Source: an uncultured Peptostreptococcaceae bacterium
Lineage (GTDB): Bacteria; Bacillota; Clostridia; Peptostreptococcales; Anaerovoracaceae
Assembly: GCA_949740445.1 (NCBI GenBank)
Contig: CATJIF010000016.1
Coordinates: 1-64,000 of the forward strand
Length of the DNA: 64,000 nt
Reading direction: 5' to 3'
The translations under genes were made by a program, and so were the position numbers. The notes beneath the pieces are model-generated. The model saw only the letters and a list, made by a program, of their open reading frames with translations. It ran no database searches and was not told the DNA's origin. The first letter of the stretch is position 1, and each line of letters starts with the position of its first letter. Below are positions 54,621 through 62,851 of the stretch, one piece after another.

Positions 54621-55091
54621 ATGAACGCTTTAATCGCTTATTTTTCCTATACCGGCCACACTAGGGGCATCGCTCAGAAGATGCGGGGCATCACCGACGG
54701 TACGCTCTTTGAGATTCGCCCTGCGATTCCCTACGATCCTGATTACAACACCACCGAGCGGCAGGGCCGCAAGGAAATACGTGACGGCTACCGGCCGCCC
54801 CTGGCACAGCAAACCGACCTGGGCGCCTGCGACGTCATCCTGCTGGGAACGCCCAACTGGTTCAACACCATTGCGCCTCCGGTAGCCACCTTCCTGGCGG
54901 AAAACGACTTCACCAGCAAAATCATCATCCCCTTCGTCACCAACGGCGGCGGCGGGCTGGGCCACATCCCTGCCGACATCAAGGCGCTGGCCAGGGGGGC
55001 GAAGGTGCTGAACAGCCTGAACATCTACGAAGATGGTGGTTCAGACGCAAACAACAACAGCGCGGATTGGCTGAAAAAGAGCGGGTTATAA
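54621..55091 (+). CDS. Flavodoxin family protein
   Basis: A 156-residue flavodoxin. The FMN phosphate loop is AYFSYTGHTRGIAQKM at the N-terminus; GTPNWFNTIAPPVATFL and TNGGGGLG are the other FMN-contact loops. ATG 54621 follows AAGGAG. It sits 42 bases after the Fe-S aldo/keto reductase and probably acts as its redox partner. Confidence 0.9.
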   Translation: MNALIAYFSYTGHTRGIAQKMRGITDGTLFEIRPAIPYDPDYNTTERQGRKEIRDGYRPPLAQQTDLGACDVILLGTPNWFNTIAPPVATFLAENDFTSKIIIPFVTNGGGGLGHIPADIKALARGAKVLNSLNIYEDGGSDANNNSADWLKKSGL

Positions 55092-55150
55092 AAGTCCGCT
55101 GTCTATTTTGGCTGCTTATAGCGTATATTCAAAACAACGGGGAGTTTTCT

Positions 55151-56584
55151 ATGAAACGAATGCTAATTGCTTGTTTAGTAACATCTATGCTGCTTACGCT
55201 GCCCGCCTGCGCATACGGCTCTGACGGGGTATCCTGGGCAAGAAACGCTGGGACTGTCAGCGGAAAAGGGAATCCTCTGTTTGCTCTTCAGGCCAATATT
55301 ATCCGTGAGGAGGTCGCTGCCATGCTGTACTTCTGGTTGAATCCTGCAAAAGAGAGCCTTCCCTACGATGGGGTATATCCCCGGCATGAGCCGTATGGTA
55401 CAGGCATTGGAGCCATGCCAGGACGTGTCGTTTGGGTACATGACCCGGATTCCGTAGATTGGGACGGCGAGGGCTACTGGTGGCAGTCAGACAACTTTGA
55501 CGAAGCGACGGTCCAGCGCATGGTAAACGCCAGCATTGCTTCTCTGGGCGGCAAGGACAGCACAAAGGACGGCTGGATGGCTCTGTTTCAGGCCCACAAC
55601 GGCGGTGCCGGGTATCGTGCTGGTGAAAAAATCGCTATCAAAGCCAATATTAACGGTTCTGGTGTTATGGACGACGATACCTCTGGCAAGACGCAAATGA
55701 GCTACACCAACCCTGTTCTGCTGAAAGCCCTGCTGACCTCGCTGATAGAGGAGGCAGGGGTTGCCCCTGCCGATATTACCGTCTATGATGTGTCCCGGCT
55801 GTTTCCGGACTACATGGTGGAGATGTGTACCAGCGGCAGCCTCCGGGGCGTAAATTTTGTGGGACGCAACAATGGTGCGGCAGACGAAAGCGCTCCCATT
55901 CTCTGGTCGCATGAATTCAGCGGCAGAGTAAACTATCTTCCCACCTGCGTTACTGAGGCGAAATACGTTATTAACTTCGCCAATCTAAAAGGGCACAGCT
56001 ATGGGATTACCCTCTGCGGTAAAAATCACTTTGGCTCCTTTATCAACGGAAATAGAATGCGTCCCCCGGAAGGGGCAAACCTCCACCAGTGGCTGACCCG
56101 AAATGAGATGGGCATTTACAGCCCGCTGGTAGACCTGATGGCAAATGCCGAGCTGGGCGGCAAGACGGTCCTCTATATGCTGGACGCGCTGATCTGCGCC
56201 CCTTCTGAGGGAGCAGCCATCACTGGGGAGAACTCCCGGTGGCAGCAGGCGCCCTTTAACGGGAACTATACCTCCAGCGTGTTCATCTCCCAAGACCCAG
56301 TAGCCATTGACAGCGTGGGAGCGGATTTCCTGATGAATGAGCCGACCATCATCAGCCGCAATCGTGCGCTGCGCAATAATGCTACAGTGGAGAACTATCT
56401 CCATGAAGCTGGACTGGTTTCTAACGCTCCTTCAAAGACGACCTATACCGACAGTCAGGCGAATTCTGTCAGCAATCTGGGGGTTCACGAGCATTGGAAT
56501 AATTCCACACAGAAGCAGTACAGCCGGAATCTTGGAAAGAGCGAAGGGATTGAGTTGATTTATATAGGTGCTGGCAAGCAGTAG
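55151..56584 (+). CDS. Exported DUF362 lipoprotein
   Basis: A 477-residue protein. An N-terminal signal peptide ends at a lipobox LPAC with the lipidated cysteine at residue 20. The body matches DUF362 (NINGSGVMDDD, TCVTEAKYVINFANLKGHSY with a conserved GITLCGKNHFGS and later ISQDPVAIDSVGADFL). DUF362 proteins often neighbour Fe-S and flavin oxidoreductases but their chemistry is unknown. It has no ferredoxin tail of its own. ATG 55151 follows GGGGAGTTTTCT. The gene lies 59 bases after flavodoxin in the same LysR-linked operon. Confidence 0.85.
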   Translation: MKRMLIACLVTSMLLTLPACAYGSDGVSWARNAGTVSGKGNPLFALQANIIREEVAAMLYFWLNPAKESLPYDGVYPRHEPYGTGIGAMPGRVVWVHDPDSVDWDGEGYWWQSDNFDEATVQRMVNASIASLGGKDSTKDGWMALFQAHNGGAGYRAGEKIAIKANINGSGVMDDDTSGKTQMSYTNPVLLKALLTSLIEEAGVAPADITVYDVSRLFPDYMVEMCTSGSLRGVNFVGRNNGAADESAPILWSHEFSGRVNYLPTCVTEAKYVINFANLKGHSYGITLCGKNHFGSFINGNRMRPPEGANLHQWLTRNEMGIYSPLVDLMANAELGGKTVLYMLDALICAPSEGAAITGENSRWQQAPFNGNYTSSVFISQDPVAIDSVGADFLMNEPTIISRNRALRNNATVENYLHEAGLVSNAPSKTTYTDSQANSVSNLGVHEHWNNSTQKQYSRNLGKSEGIELIYIGAGKQ

Positions 56585-56617
56585 CAACAACAGCGTCACC
56601 GCGCAGGCAACTGCCCT

Positions 56618-57415
56618 TTATATCTCTGAAAACAGAGCGGCCTCCTTTTCTCCGGACAGCTGCGCCGACAGGCGGTGAGCGGCGTAAAGCAGCGGCTTTG
56701 TCAGCGTTTGCGCGATGTAATCGTCGGTCAGCCGGTGCATGGGGCCGGAAATGCTGATGCCTGCCACCACGCGGCCGGTATAGTCCCTGACGGGAGCCGC
56801 TACGCAGCGGACGCCCAATTCGCATTCCTCCGTATCGAAGGCGATCCCGGTATTTTTTACAGCCGAAAGGTCGCGACGCAGGGCCTCCTCTGTGCAGAGC
56901 GTATAATTGGTAAAGGCGCAGAGAGGGCTGTGCAGCACCTCCTGAAGCAGGGCTTCGTCGTCGCAGAGAAACAGCTTGCCGATGCCGGTACAGTGCATGG
57001 GGGCGGACTTGCCGATGCGCTGGGTAATGCGCAGGATGCCTTCCGGGCCATCCACTACGTCGATATAGACGACCTGGCAACGCTCTGCAATGGCGACGCT
57101 GCACGACTCGCTGCAGCAGGCGGAGAGATGTAAAAGGATGGGATGGCTCAGCTCGCGCAGATCCAGATGAGCGCTGACCATGCTGCCAAGGCGCGCCAGC
57201 TTCATGGAAAGGCCGTAGCGCAGCGTAGTGCTGTCCTGTGTAACATAGCCGTATAAAAGCAGCGTGTTGATCAGGCGCAGAGCCGTGCTTGCGGGAAGGC
57301 CGGCTTTAAGGGCGATATCCTGCAGGCGCATTTTTTCTTTGTGTTGCGCCATGAGCTCGATGATCGTCAGCGTTTTTTCTACCGATTGGTTGGGTTTGGA
57401 AAGCTTTTGTTCCAC
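56618..57415 (-). CDS. IclR-family transcriptional regulator
   Basis: A protein of about 265 residues with an N-terminal winged helix (SVEKTLTIIELMAQHKEKMR and DIALKAGLPASTALRLINTL) and the IclR effector domain. GTG 57415 is chosen because GGAGG lies nine bases upstream; ATG 57424 abuts that site. It is divergent from the class V aminotransferase gene, and a perfect palindrome at 57543-57561 lies between them. It may sense the substrate of that enzyme. The gene is convergent with the DUF362 gene. Confidence 0.9.
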   Translation of the reverse strand: MEQKLSKPNQSVEKTLTIIELMAQHKEKMRLQDIALKAGLPASTALRLINTLLLYGYVTQDSTTLRYGLSMKLARLGSMVSAHLDLRELSHPILLHLSACCSESCSVAIAERCQVVYIDVVDGPEGILRITQRIGKSAPMHCTGIGKLFLCDDEALLQEVLHSPLCAFTNYTLCTEEALRRDLSAVKNTGIAFDTEECELGVRCVAAPVRDYTGRVVAGISISGPMHRLTDDYIAQTLTKPLLYAAHRLSAQLSGEKEAALFSEI

Positions 57416-57501
57416 AGCAGGCATCCTCCGTTTCTCTCGTGTGCTGGCAGGCAGATTGCCCCTGCACTGCAAAAAAGTTATGTAAAAAAAGCAGCGGGCC
57501 G

Positions 57502-57530
57502 TTGACGCTGTTTTTTTTTCGTGTTATGAT
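57502..57530 (+). promoter_or_regulatory. Promoter of the aminotransferase gene
   Basis: TTGACG (57502-57507), 17 bases including a nine-T run, TATGAT (57525-57530). The start near 57537 is immediately before the operator-like palindrome. Confidence 0.7.
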
Positions 57531-57542
57531 GAGTATAACAAA

Positions 57543-57561
57543 ATTGAAATTGAATTTCAAT
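57543..57561. promoter_or_regulatory. Candidate IclR operator
   Basis: ATTGAAATT-G-AATTTCAAT is a perfect 19-bp palindrome just after the predicted transcription start of the aminotransferase gene, where bound repressor would block transcription. Confidence 0.65.
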
Positions 57562-57679
57562 ATGTAAAATTGAAGAGAACTGAGAAAAAATTGCCGCGGA
57601 GAAAGCGCCTTCGCAATTGCGGCCGCCGTTGCAGCTGATCCAGCGGCGCAGGTGAAGCAGTAAAAAGGAGATAACAGAC

Positions 57680-58825
57680 ATGGAAACGAAAAAAATGGTA
57701 ATGATTCCCGGACCAACCCCAGTCGTCAAATCCATTCAGGATCAGATGGGACGCGAAATTCAGGCTTTCGGAGATCCGCGCTTCGTAGCGGATTACAAAA
57801 AGCTGATCGAGGATTTAGGAAAGCTCTTAAACTGCTCCGGGCAGACCTTCCCCCTGGCCGGAACGGGCACGCTGGCCATGGAAATGGCGATTTCCAATAC
57901 CACAAAGCGGGGCGATAACGTGCTGATCATCAGCCACGGCTACTTCGGCGACCGCTTTATCGAAATCTGCGAGCGCAAGGGCTTAAACGTCGATGTGATG
58001 AGCGCTGAATGGGGCCAGATCATCCCGGTAGCTGACATCGAAGCCAAGCTGCAGAGCAAGAACTACGCGGCGATGACCGTATCCCACGTGGATACCGCCA
58101 CCGGCGTCTGTGCGCCCATTGAAGAAATCGGCGAAATGATGAAGAAATTCCCCCAGACCATGTACATCGTCGACGGCGTAGCAGCCACCGTAGGCCAGTT
58201 CGAAGATGTGGATGGCATGAACATCGACATCCTCTTTACTGGTTCGCAGAAGGCCTTTGGCGTCTGCCCCGGCATGTTCGTCCTGTGGGCCAGCAAGAGA
58301 GCGCTGGCGCGCCGCAAGGAGCTGGGCACGATTCCCGAATACTATGTGGACTTTGAAAAGTGGCTGCCGATTATGGAAACCCCGTCCAAATACTTTGCCA
58401 CGCCGGCAGTCAATCTGGTGTGGGCCATGGCAGAAGCCGTGCGCATCATCAACGAAGAAGGCTATCAGGTCCGCTACCAGCGCCATCTGAAAAACGCCCG
58501 CGCCATGCAGGCAGCGCTGGAAAGCCTGGGCTTTACCGTCCTGGCCGAAAAGGAGCACAGAGCGGTTACCCTGTCCAATCTGGTCTATCCGGAAGGGTTA
58601 GATGACGTCTCCTTCCGCAACACGCTCTACGAGGAAGGCATCACCGTTGCCGGAGGCCTTGCCGCCTATGCCGGAAAAATGTTCCGTCTGGGCCACATGG
58701 GCAACATCGACATCAACGACGAAGTCGCTGTGCTGGGCGTAATCGAGCGGGCTCTCATCCGCTGCGGAATCAGCGTAGAGCCGGGCGCTTCCATCGGTAT
58801 TTACATGAAGGAAATGGCAAAATAA
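57680..58825 (+). CDS. Class V aminotransferase (alanine-glyoxylate/serine-pyruvate type)
   Basis: A 381-residue PLP enzyme. MIPGPTPV at the start and the PLP lysine in FTGSQKAFGVCPG mark the alanine-glyoxylate/serine-glyoxylate aminotransferase group. The usual donors are alanine or serine and the acceptor glyoxylate or pyruvate; related enzymes also handle phosphonates such as 2-aminoethylphosphonate. ATG 57680 follows AAAAGGAG. Control by the IclR protein is likely. Confidence 0.9.
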   Translation: METKKMVMIPGPTPVVKSIQDQMGREIQAFGDPRFVADYKKLIEDLGKLLNCSGQTFPLAGTGTLAMEMAISNTTKRGDNVLIISHGYFGDRFIEICERKGLNVDVMSAEWGQIIPVADIEAKLQSKNYAAMTVSHVDTATGVCAPIEEIGEMMKKFPQTMYIVDGVAATVGQFEDVDGMNIDILFTGSQKAFGVCPGMFVLWASKRALARRKELGTIPEYYVDFEKWLPIMETPSKYFATPAVNLVWAMAEAVRIINEEGYQVRYQRHLKNARAMQAALESLGFTVLAEKEHRAVTLSNLVYPEGLDDVSFRNTLYEEGITVAGGLAAYAGKMFRLGHMGNIDINDEVAVLGVIERALIRCGISVEPGASIGIYMKEMAK

Positions 58826-58866
58826 AGCCATCATGGCATATAACCACCGTTGAGAAAAAACATGCA

Positions 58867-58915
58867 AATCGCCATCCGCTGCCGCTTTGTGCGCCGGCGG
58901 GCGGCGATTGTTTTT
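58867..58915 (+). terminator. Terminator of the aminotransferase gene
   Basis: AATCGCC pairs with GGCGATT with further pairing inside and TTTTT after, about 40 bases past the stop. Confidence 0.65.
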
Positions 58916-58969
58916 AAATAAAGAGCCAAGCGCTGCCAAGAAACAGCTGTTTTTAAGGTGCCGGCTCTG

Positions 58970-59830
58970 TCATGGCCGGGCAGCAGAACCAGCAGTTCCG
59001 ACCCTCGGGCGATAGGGCTTTACAAAGCGAAACTCTTCCGCGCAGGAACGACGGGGATCGAAACAAAAACCGCGCTCCGAAAACTGCTTCAGCGCTTCCG
59101 GCGAATCGGCGGCGCAGGATGCCAGGTAGCGCACCATCCCGCCCCGCGCCATCTTGGCTTCCGTCGCCTTTACCTTCCGGCTGCCGTCGGCAGCCTCGCT
59201 TTCGAAAATGCAGGTGAGAAAGCAAGCGGCCTCCGCCGCATTACTGGCGCCGGCCGCCGGGCGGAGCCGGACGGCCTTACTGTATTCCTTCGATGCCAGA
59301 TCGACGATCACGCAAGGGGGTTCTTCCGCGTGGGCAGTCGGCGGATAGGAGCCAGCCGGCTTTGCAGAAGCGGTCAGCTGCCGCAGGATGCTGTCGCCCC
59401 AGAAGTCGTACAAGTCGCGGCAGAAAGGCGTGGCAAGCCGGGCCTGCATTTCCAGGCGGTAAGGAATAACGCCGTCGAAGGGCCGCAGGATGCCGTAAAA
59501 GCCGGAGAGGATAAACAGATGAGTCTTTACGTAATCCCACTGCGCCCGGTCGAATACGGCCGGAGCCATCGCCTGGTACTGCAGCCCCTCGTAGCTTAAA
59601 AGAGCGGGGCTCAGGTTGCGGTGCAGGTCCGCAGAGGAAAGCCGCGCCATATTCAGCTGCAAAATCCGGTCGTTGCAGCGCCACAGCTCCTTCAGCTGCG
59701 CGGCGGAACGCGTGCGCAGATACTCCAGCAGCTTTTGCGACTGAGCGAGAAAAACGGGCTCGGTCTGCGGCAGGAAACTGTCGTTGCAGACATTCATTTT
59801 CTTCGCTGGCGATATGATGAGCTTCAGCAT
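58970..59830 (-). CDS. yaaA: Peroxide stress protein YaaA (DUF328)
   Basis: About 286 residues. It opens MLKLIISPAKKMNV, the family's fixed N-terminus, and contains ALLSYEGLQYQAMAP and ILSGFYGILRPFD, which are diagnostic of YaaA/DUF328. In Escherichia coli YaaA limits iron-driven DNA damage under peroxide. The C-terminus is longer than the E. coli protein. ATG 59830 follows GGAGGTGTTTT. It is convergent with the aminotransferase. Confidence 0.92.
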   Translation of the reverse strand: MLKLIISPAKKMNVCNDSFLPQTEPVFLAQSQKLLEYLRTRSAAQLKELWRCNDRILQLNMARLSSADLHRNLSPALLSYEGLQYQAMAPAVFDRAQWDYVKTHLFILSGFYGILRPFDGVIPYRLEMQARLATPFCRDLYDFWGDSILRQLTASAKPAGSYPPTAHAEEPPCVIVDLASKEYSKAVRLRPAAGASNAAEAACFLTCIFESEAADGSRKVKATEAKMARGGMVRYLASCAADSPEALKQFSERGFCFDPRRSCAEEFRFVKPYRPRVGTAGSAARP

Positions 59831-59941
59831 AAAACACCTCCGGTTGCGTGGCGGGGACGCCTGGAAATCAAGGGCGGCACCATCGGATGCGGCGCCCGGT
59901 TCAAACATCATTATCGTATAAAAAAATCCGCAGTACAAGGG

Positions 59942-59971
59942 TTGACAGGAATAAATTGTTTTTTATATACT
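59942..59971 (+). promoter_or_regulatory. Promoter of the patB-type operon
   Basis: TTGACA (59942-59947), 18 bases, TATACT (59966-59971). A leader of about 127 bases follows. Confidence 0.6.
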
Positions 59972-59996
59972 TAGCGCAGCGAAATCTGTCAGACAT

Positions 59997-60067
59997 CCCC
60001 GGCTGTTGCACAGGACAGGGCACAACGCCGGGGATTGCAGCCGCAAACGACTGCGGCTTGCGATGCA
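59997..60067 (+). other. Structured leader with two strong hairpins
   Basis: CCCCGGC/GCCGGGG with an inner GTTG/CAAC (59997-60033), then AGCCGCA/TGCGGCT (60039-60058) inside TTGCA/TGCAA. No T run follows and no known riboswitch core is seen. It lies wholly within the predicted leader of the operon. Confidence 0.5.
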
Positions 60068-60104
60068 AGGCAAATCAAATTGAGGTGCAAGAGGAGGGAA
60101 TGCA

Positions 60105-61322
60105 GTGAAGTATAACTTTGATGAACGAATCGACAGAAGGAACACAAATGCCATGAACGTTGAAGGGTTTCGGGAGTATATGTTCGCCGATACGCCCGAC
60201 GTCGTATTTCCGTATGCCGACGACGATTTTGTGCGCATGTGGGTGGCGGATATGGAATTTGCCGTAGCGCCGGAAATCTGCCAGGCCATTAAGGAGAGGG
60301 TAGACCGGAGGATCTTCGGCTACACCAAGCTGTCCGGTTCGGAATACTACGACGCGTTCAGCCAGTGGTGCAGGGACCGCTACGACTGGGAATTTCCGAA
60401 AGAAGAACTGACCTTTGCGCCGGGGATTATCCCCGCGCTTTACGAAATCGCAGGCGATACGACGGCGCCGAACGAAAAGATTCTGATGACCACGCCCGCC
60501 TACGGGTTTTTCCAGCATACGGCGGAGTACAACAGGCGCGATTACGTCTGCTCGCCGCTTATCAATACCGATGGTGAGTTTACTATCGACTTTGAGGATT
60601 TTGAGAAAAAGGCTGCCGACCCGAAGGTGCGTCTGGTGCTCTGGTGCAATCCCCACAACCCCACCGGCAGGGTATGGACCGAGCAAGAAGCCCGGCGCGT
60701 GGCGGAGATTGTAGAAAAATACGATTTGTGGCTGATTTCCGACGAGATCCACTGCGACCTGATCCGCAACGGCCAGAAGCACATTCCGATGGGTAAGATT
60801 ATGCCCGGGTATAAAAAGCTGATTACCTGCATGGCGGCCAGCAAGACCTTTAACATGGCGGGTCTGATGTTTTCCAATATTATCATCCGCGACGAAGCCC
60901 TACGGCGGACATTTAAGGCCAACGACAAGCTGATTGGCGGGCTCAATCCGCTGTCCCTTGCGGCAAACCAGGCGGCCTACGAGAAAGGATGGCCCTGGCT
61001 TTCGCAGCTGCGCGACTATCTGGACGAAAACTTTGCGTTTACGGTGGATTTTATCGAAAAAAATATTCCAGGTGCCATATGCAAAATTCCGCAGGCTACA
61101 TATCTGGCCTGGGTAGATCTCAGGAACTGCCTGCCGGAGCTGAAAAATCCGTCTATGTTTTTTGCCATGGAGGCCGGCGTGCTGCTGGAAGGCGGCGACC
61201 GCCTGTTTGTCGGAAACGCCGACGGCTTTGTCCGGCTGAATTTAGCCATGCCCAGAGACGAAATCAAAGAGGGGCTTTCGCGGATCGCTGCTGCTATCAA
61301 AAAGCACAATCCGGAAAAATAA
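60105..61322 (+). CDS. PatB/MalY-type aminotransferase (cystathionine/cysteine conjugate C-S lyase)
   Basis: A 405-residue PLP enzyme of the MalY/PatB group, most members of which break C-S bonds in cystathionine or cysteine conjugates to release a thiol, pyruvate and ammonia. WVADMEFAVAPEI near residue 45 is diagnostic, and the PLP lysine is in MAASKTFNMAGL. GTG 60105 follows GAGGAGGG. It heads an operon with two N-deacylases, suggesting use of N-acyl cysteine conjugates. Confidence 0.9.
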   Translation: MKYNFDERIDRRNTNAMNVEGFREYMFADTPDVVFPYADDDFVRMWVADMEFAVAPEICQAIKERVDRRIFGYTKLSGSEYYDAFSQWCRDRYDWEFPKEELTFAPGIIPALYEIAGDTTAPNEKILMTTPAYGFFQHTAEYNRRDYVCSPLINTDGEFTIDFEDFEKKAADPKVRLVLWCNPHNPTGRVWTEQEARRVAEIVEKYDLWLISDEIHCDLIRNGQKHIPMGKIMPGYKKLITCMAASKTFNMAGLMFSNIIIRDEALRRTFKANDKLIGGLNPLSLAANQAAYEKGWPWLSQLRDYLDENFAFTVDFIEKNIPGAICKIPQATYLAWVDLRNCLPELKNPSMFFAMEAGVLLEGGDRLFVGNADGFVRLNLAMPRDEIKEGLSRIAAAIKKHNPEK

Positions 61323-61456
61323 AAAAGAAGCCTCTCTTTGACATGCTGCGAAAAATTCGGTATACTGAAAGCAGTCAGAGCATTTGTGCGGACGGTGCCG
61401 CCGGAAGGATCGGGACATCCGATGGGCTGGTGGATGCCGCCGGAAAGGGAGGATAC

Positions 61457-62830
61457 ATGTACGATATACTAATCAAGGGGGGAAGTTACCCCGATTTTGA
61501 GAAGCAGCAGATGGTGCAGGGCGATGTGGCGATCAGCGATGGAAAAATCGTTGCGCTGGGCCGCGTGGACGGCGAGGCAAAGCGCGTAATCGAAGCCGAT
61601 GGGCGCGTAGTTTCCCCGGGCTTTATCGACATCCACATGCACGAAGAGAACTTCGTAACCGAAGGCGAGGAGTACGGCATTGCCAAGCTGATGCTGCAGA
61701 TGGGCGTTACGACCTGTCTGGGCGGAAACTGCGGCACGGCACACCAGAGCCTGCAGCTCTTTAAGGATACCATCGAAAAGCTGGGCGGCGCGCCGGTGAA
61801 TTACTTAATGCTGGCCGGCTACAACACGGCCAGAGAGGACATGGGGATCAGCCGCTATGACGCGGCTTCTGCAGAGCAGATCCGGACGCTGACGCAGCAG
61901 ATGACGGCAGACATCGAAAACGGGGCCTTCGGCATTTCCTTTGGACTGGAATACGACCCGGGGATTACCTACGACGAGGTTGTAGAGGTCATCAAGGCAC
62001 AGCCACAGGAAGACCTGTTTGTATCCATGCACTACCGCGACGATTCCACGGGCTCGCCCGAATCCGTTACGGAAATGATACACATCGCAGAGGAGACGGG
62101 AAAGAAGTTCCAGATCTCCCACCTCAGCAGCTGCTCCGCCATGGGGCAGATGGAAGGCGTCCTGGCGGAGATTAAAAAAGCCATGGAAGCAAACCCGAAG
62201 CTGGATTACGATACCTATCCGTACAACGCATTCTCTACCCGCATCGGGACAGCGGTATTCGACGACGGCTGCTTCGAAAAGTGGAACAAGAGCTACGACA
62301 GCATTCTGCTTACCTCGGGCCCACACAAAAACCAATTCTGCGATAAAGAACTGTTCGAACAGGTGCGCAGGGAAGACCCCGACCAGTATGTCGTGGCCTT
62401 TGTTATGAATGAGGATGAAATCGCAGCGGCCATCGCCAATCCCAACGGGGGCATGGTGGCAAGCGACGGTATCATCAGCCGCGGCAGCGGCCATCCCCGC
62501 GCGGCGGGAACGTTCCCGCGGGTGCTGGGCAAATACGTCAGAGAGGGCAAGTGCCTTTCGCTTTACGACGCGCTGCGCAAGATGACCTTCGAGCCGGCCA
62601 GAAGACTGGACCTGTCAGGCAAGGGGAAAATCGCTGTCGGATGCGATGCGGATATTACGGTATTCGACCCCGAAACCATCGCCGATGGAGCCAATTTCGA
62701 GACGCTTTTCATTAAGCCCACAGGAATCGACGCCGTCATCGTCGGCGGCACGGTAGCCCTCTGGGAGAGCAACATTGTCAACGAACGGGCGGGAAGATTT
62801 ATCAACAGCCCGTTTTACAGAAAAAAATAA
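61457..62830 (+). CDS. N-acyl-D-amino-acid deacylase (D-aminoacylase) family
   Basis: A 457-residue zinc amidohydrolase. SPGFIDIHMHEENF gives the HxH metal pair; VTTCLGGNCGTAH is the strand and loop typical of D-aminoacylases, whose cysteine binds zinc. FQISHLSS supplies a later histidine and MVASDGI the catalytic aspartate. The start ATG 61457 follows AAAGGGAGG; the frame extends far upstream without a ribosome site, overlapping the previous gene, which I reject. Substrate chirality is assumed from family only. Confidence 0.88.
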   Translation: MYDILIKGGSYPDFEKQQMVQGDVAISDGKIVALGRVDGEAKRVIEADGRVVSPGFIDIHMHEENFVTEGEEYGIAKLMLQMGVTTCLGGNCGTAHQSLQLFKDTIEKLGGAPVNYLMLAGYNTAREDMGISRYDAASAEQIRTLTQQMTADIENGAFGISFGLEYDPGITYDEVVEVIKAQPQEDLFVSMHYRDDSTGSPESVTEMIHIAEETGKKFQISHLSSCSAMGQMEGVLAEIKKAMEANPKLDYDTYPYNAFSTRIGTAVFDDGCFEKWNKSYDSILLTSGPHKNQFCDKELFEQVRREDPDQYVVAFVMNEDEIAAAIANPNGGMVASDGIISRGSGHPRAAGTFPRVLGKYVREGKCLSLYDALRKMTFEPARRLDLSGKGKIAVGCDADITVFDPETIADGANFETLFIKPTGIDAVIVGGTVALWESNIVNERAGRFINSPFYRKK

Positions 62831-62851
62831 ACATAGAGGAGGAGCACGACC

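Noticed and set aside
60989-61456. N-terminal extension of the D-aminoacylase
   Set aside because: It lies in the shadow of the previous gene, and a good AAAGGGAGG site plus the canonical MYDILIKGG start lie at 61457.
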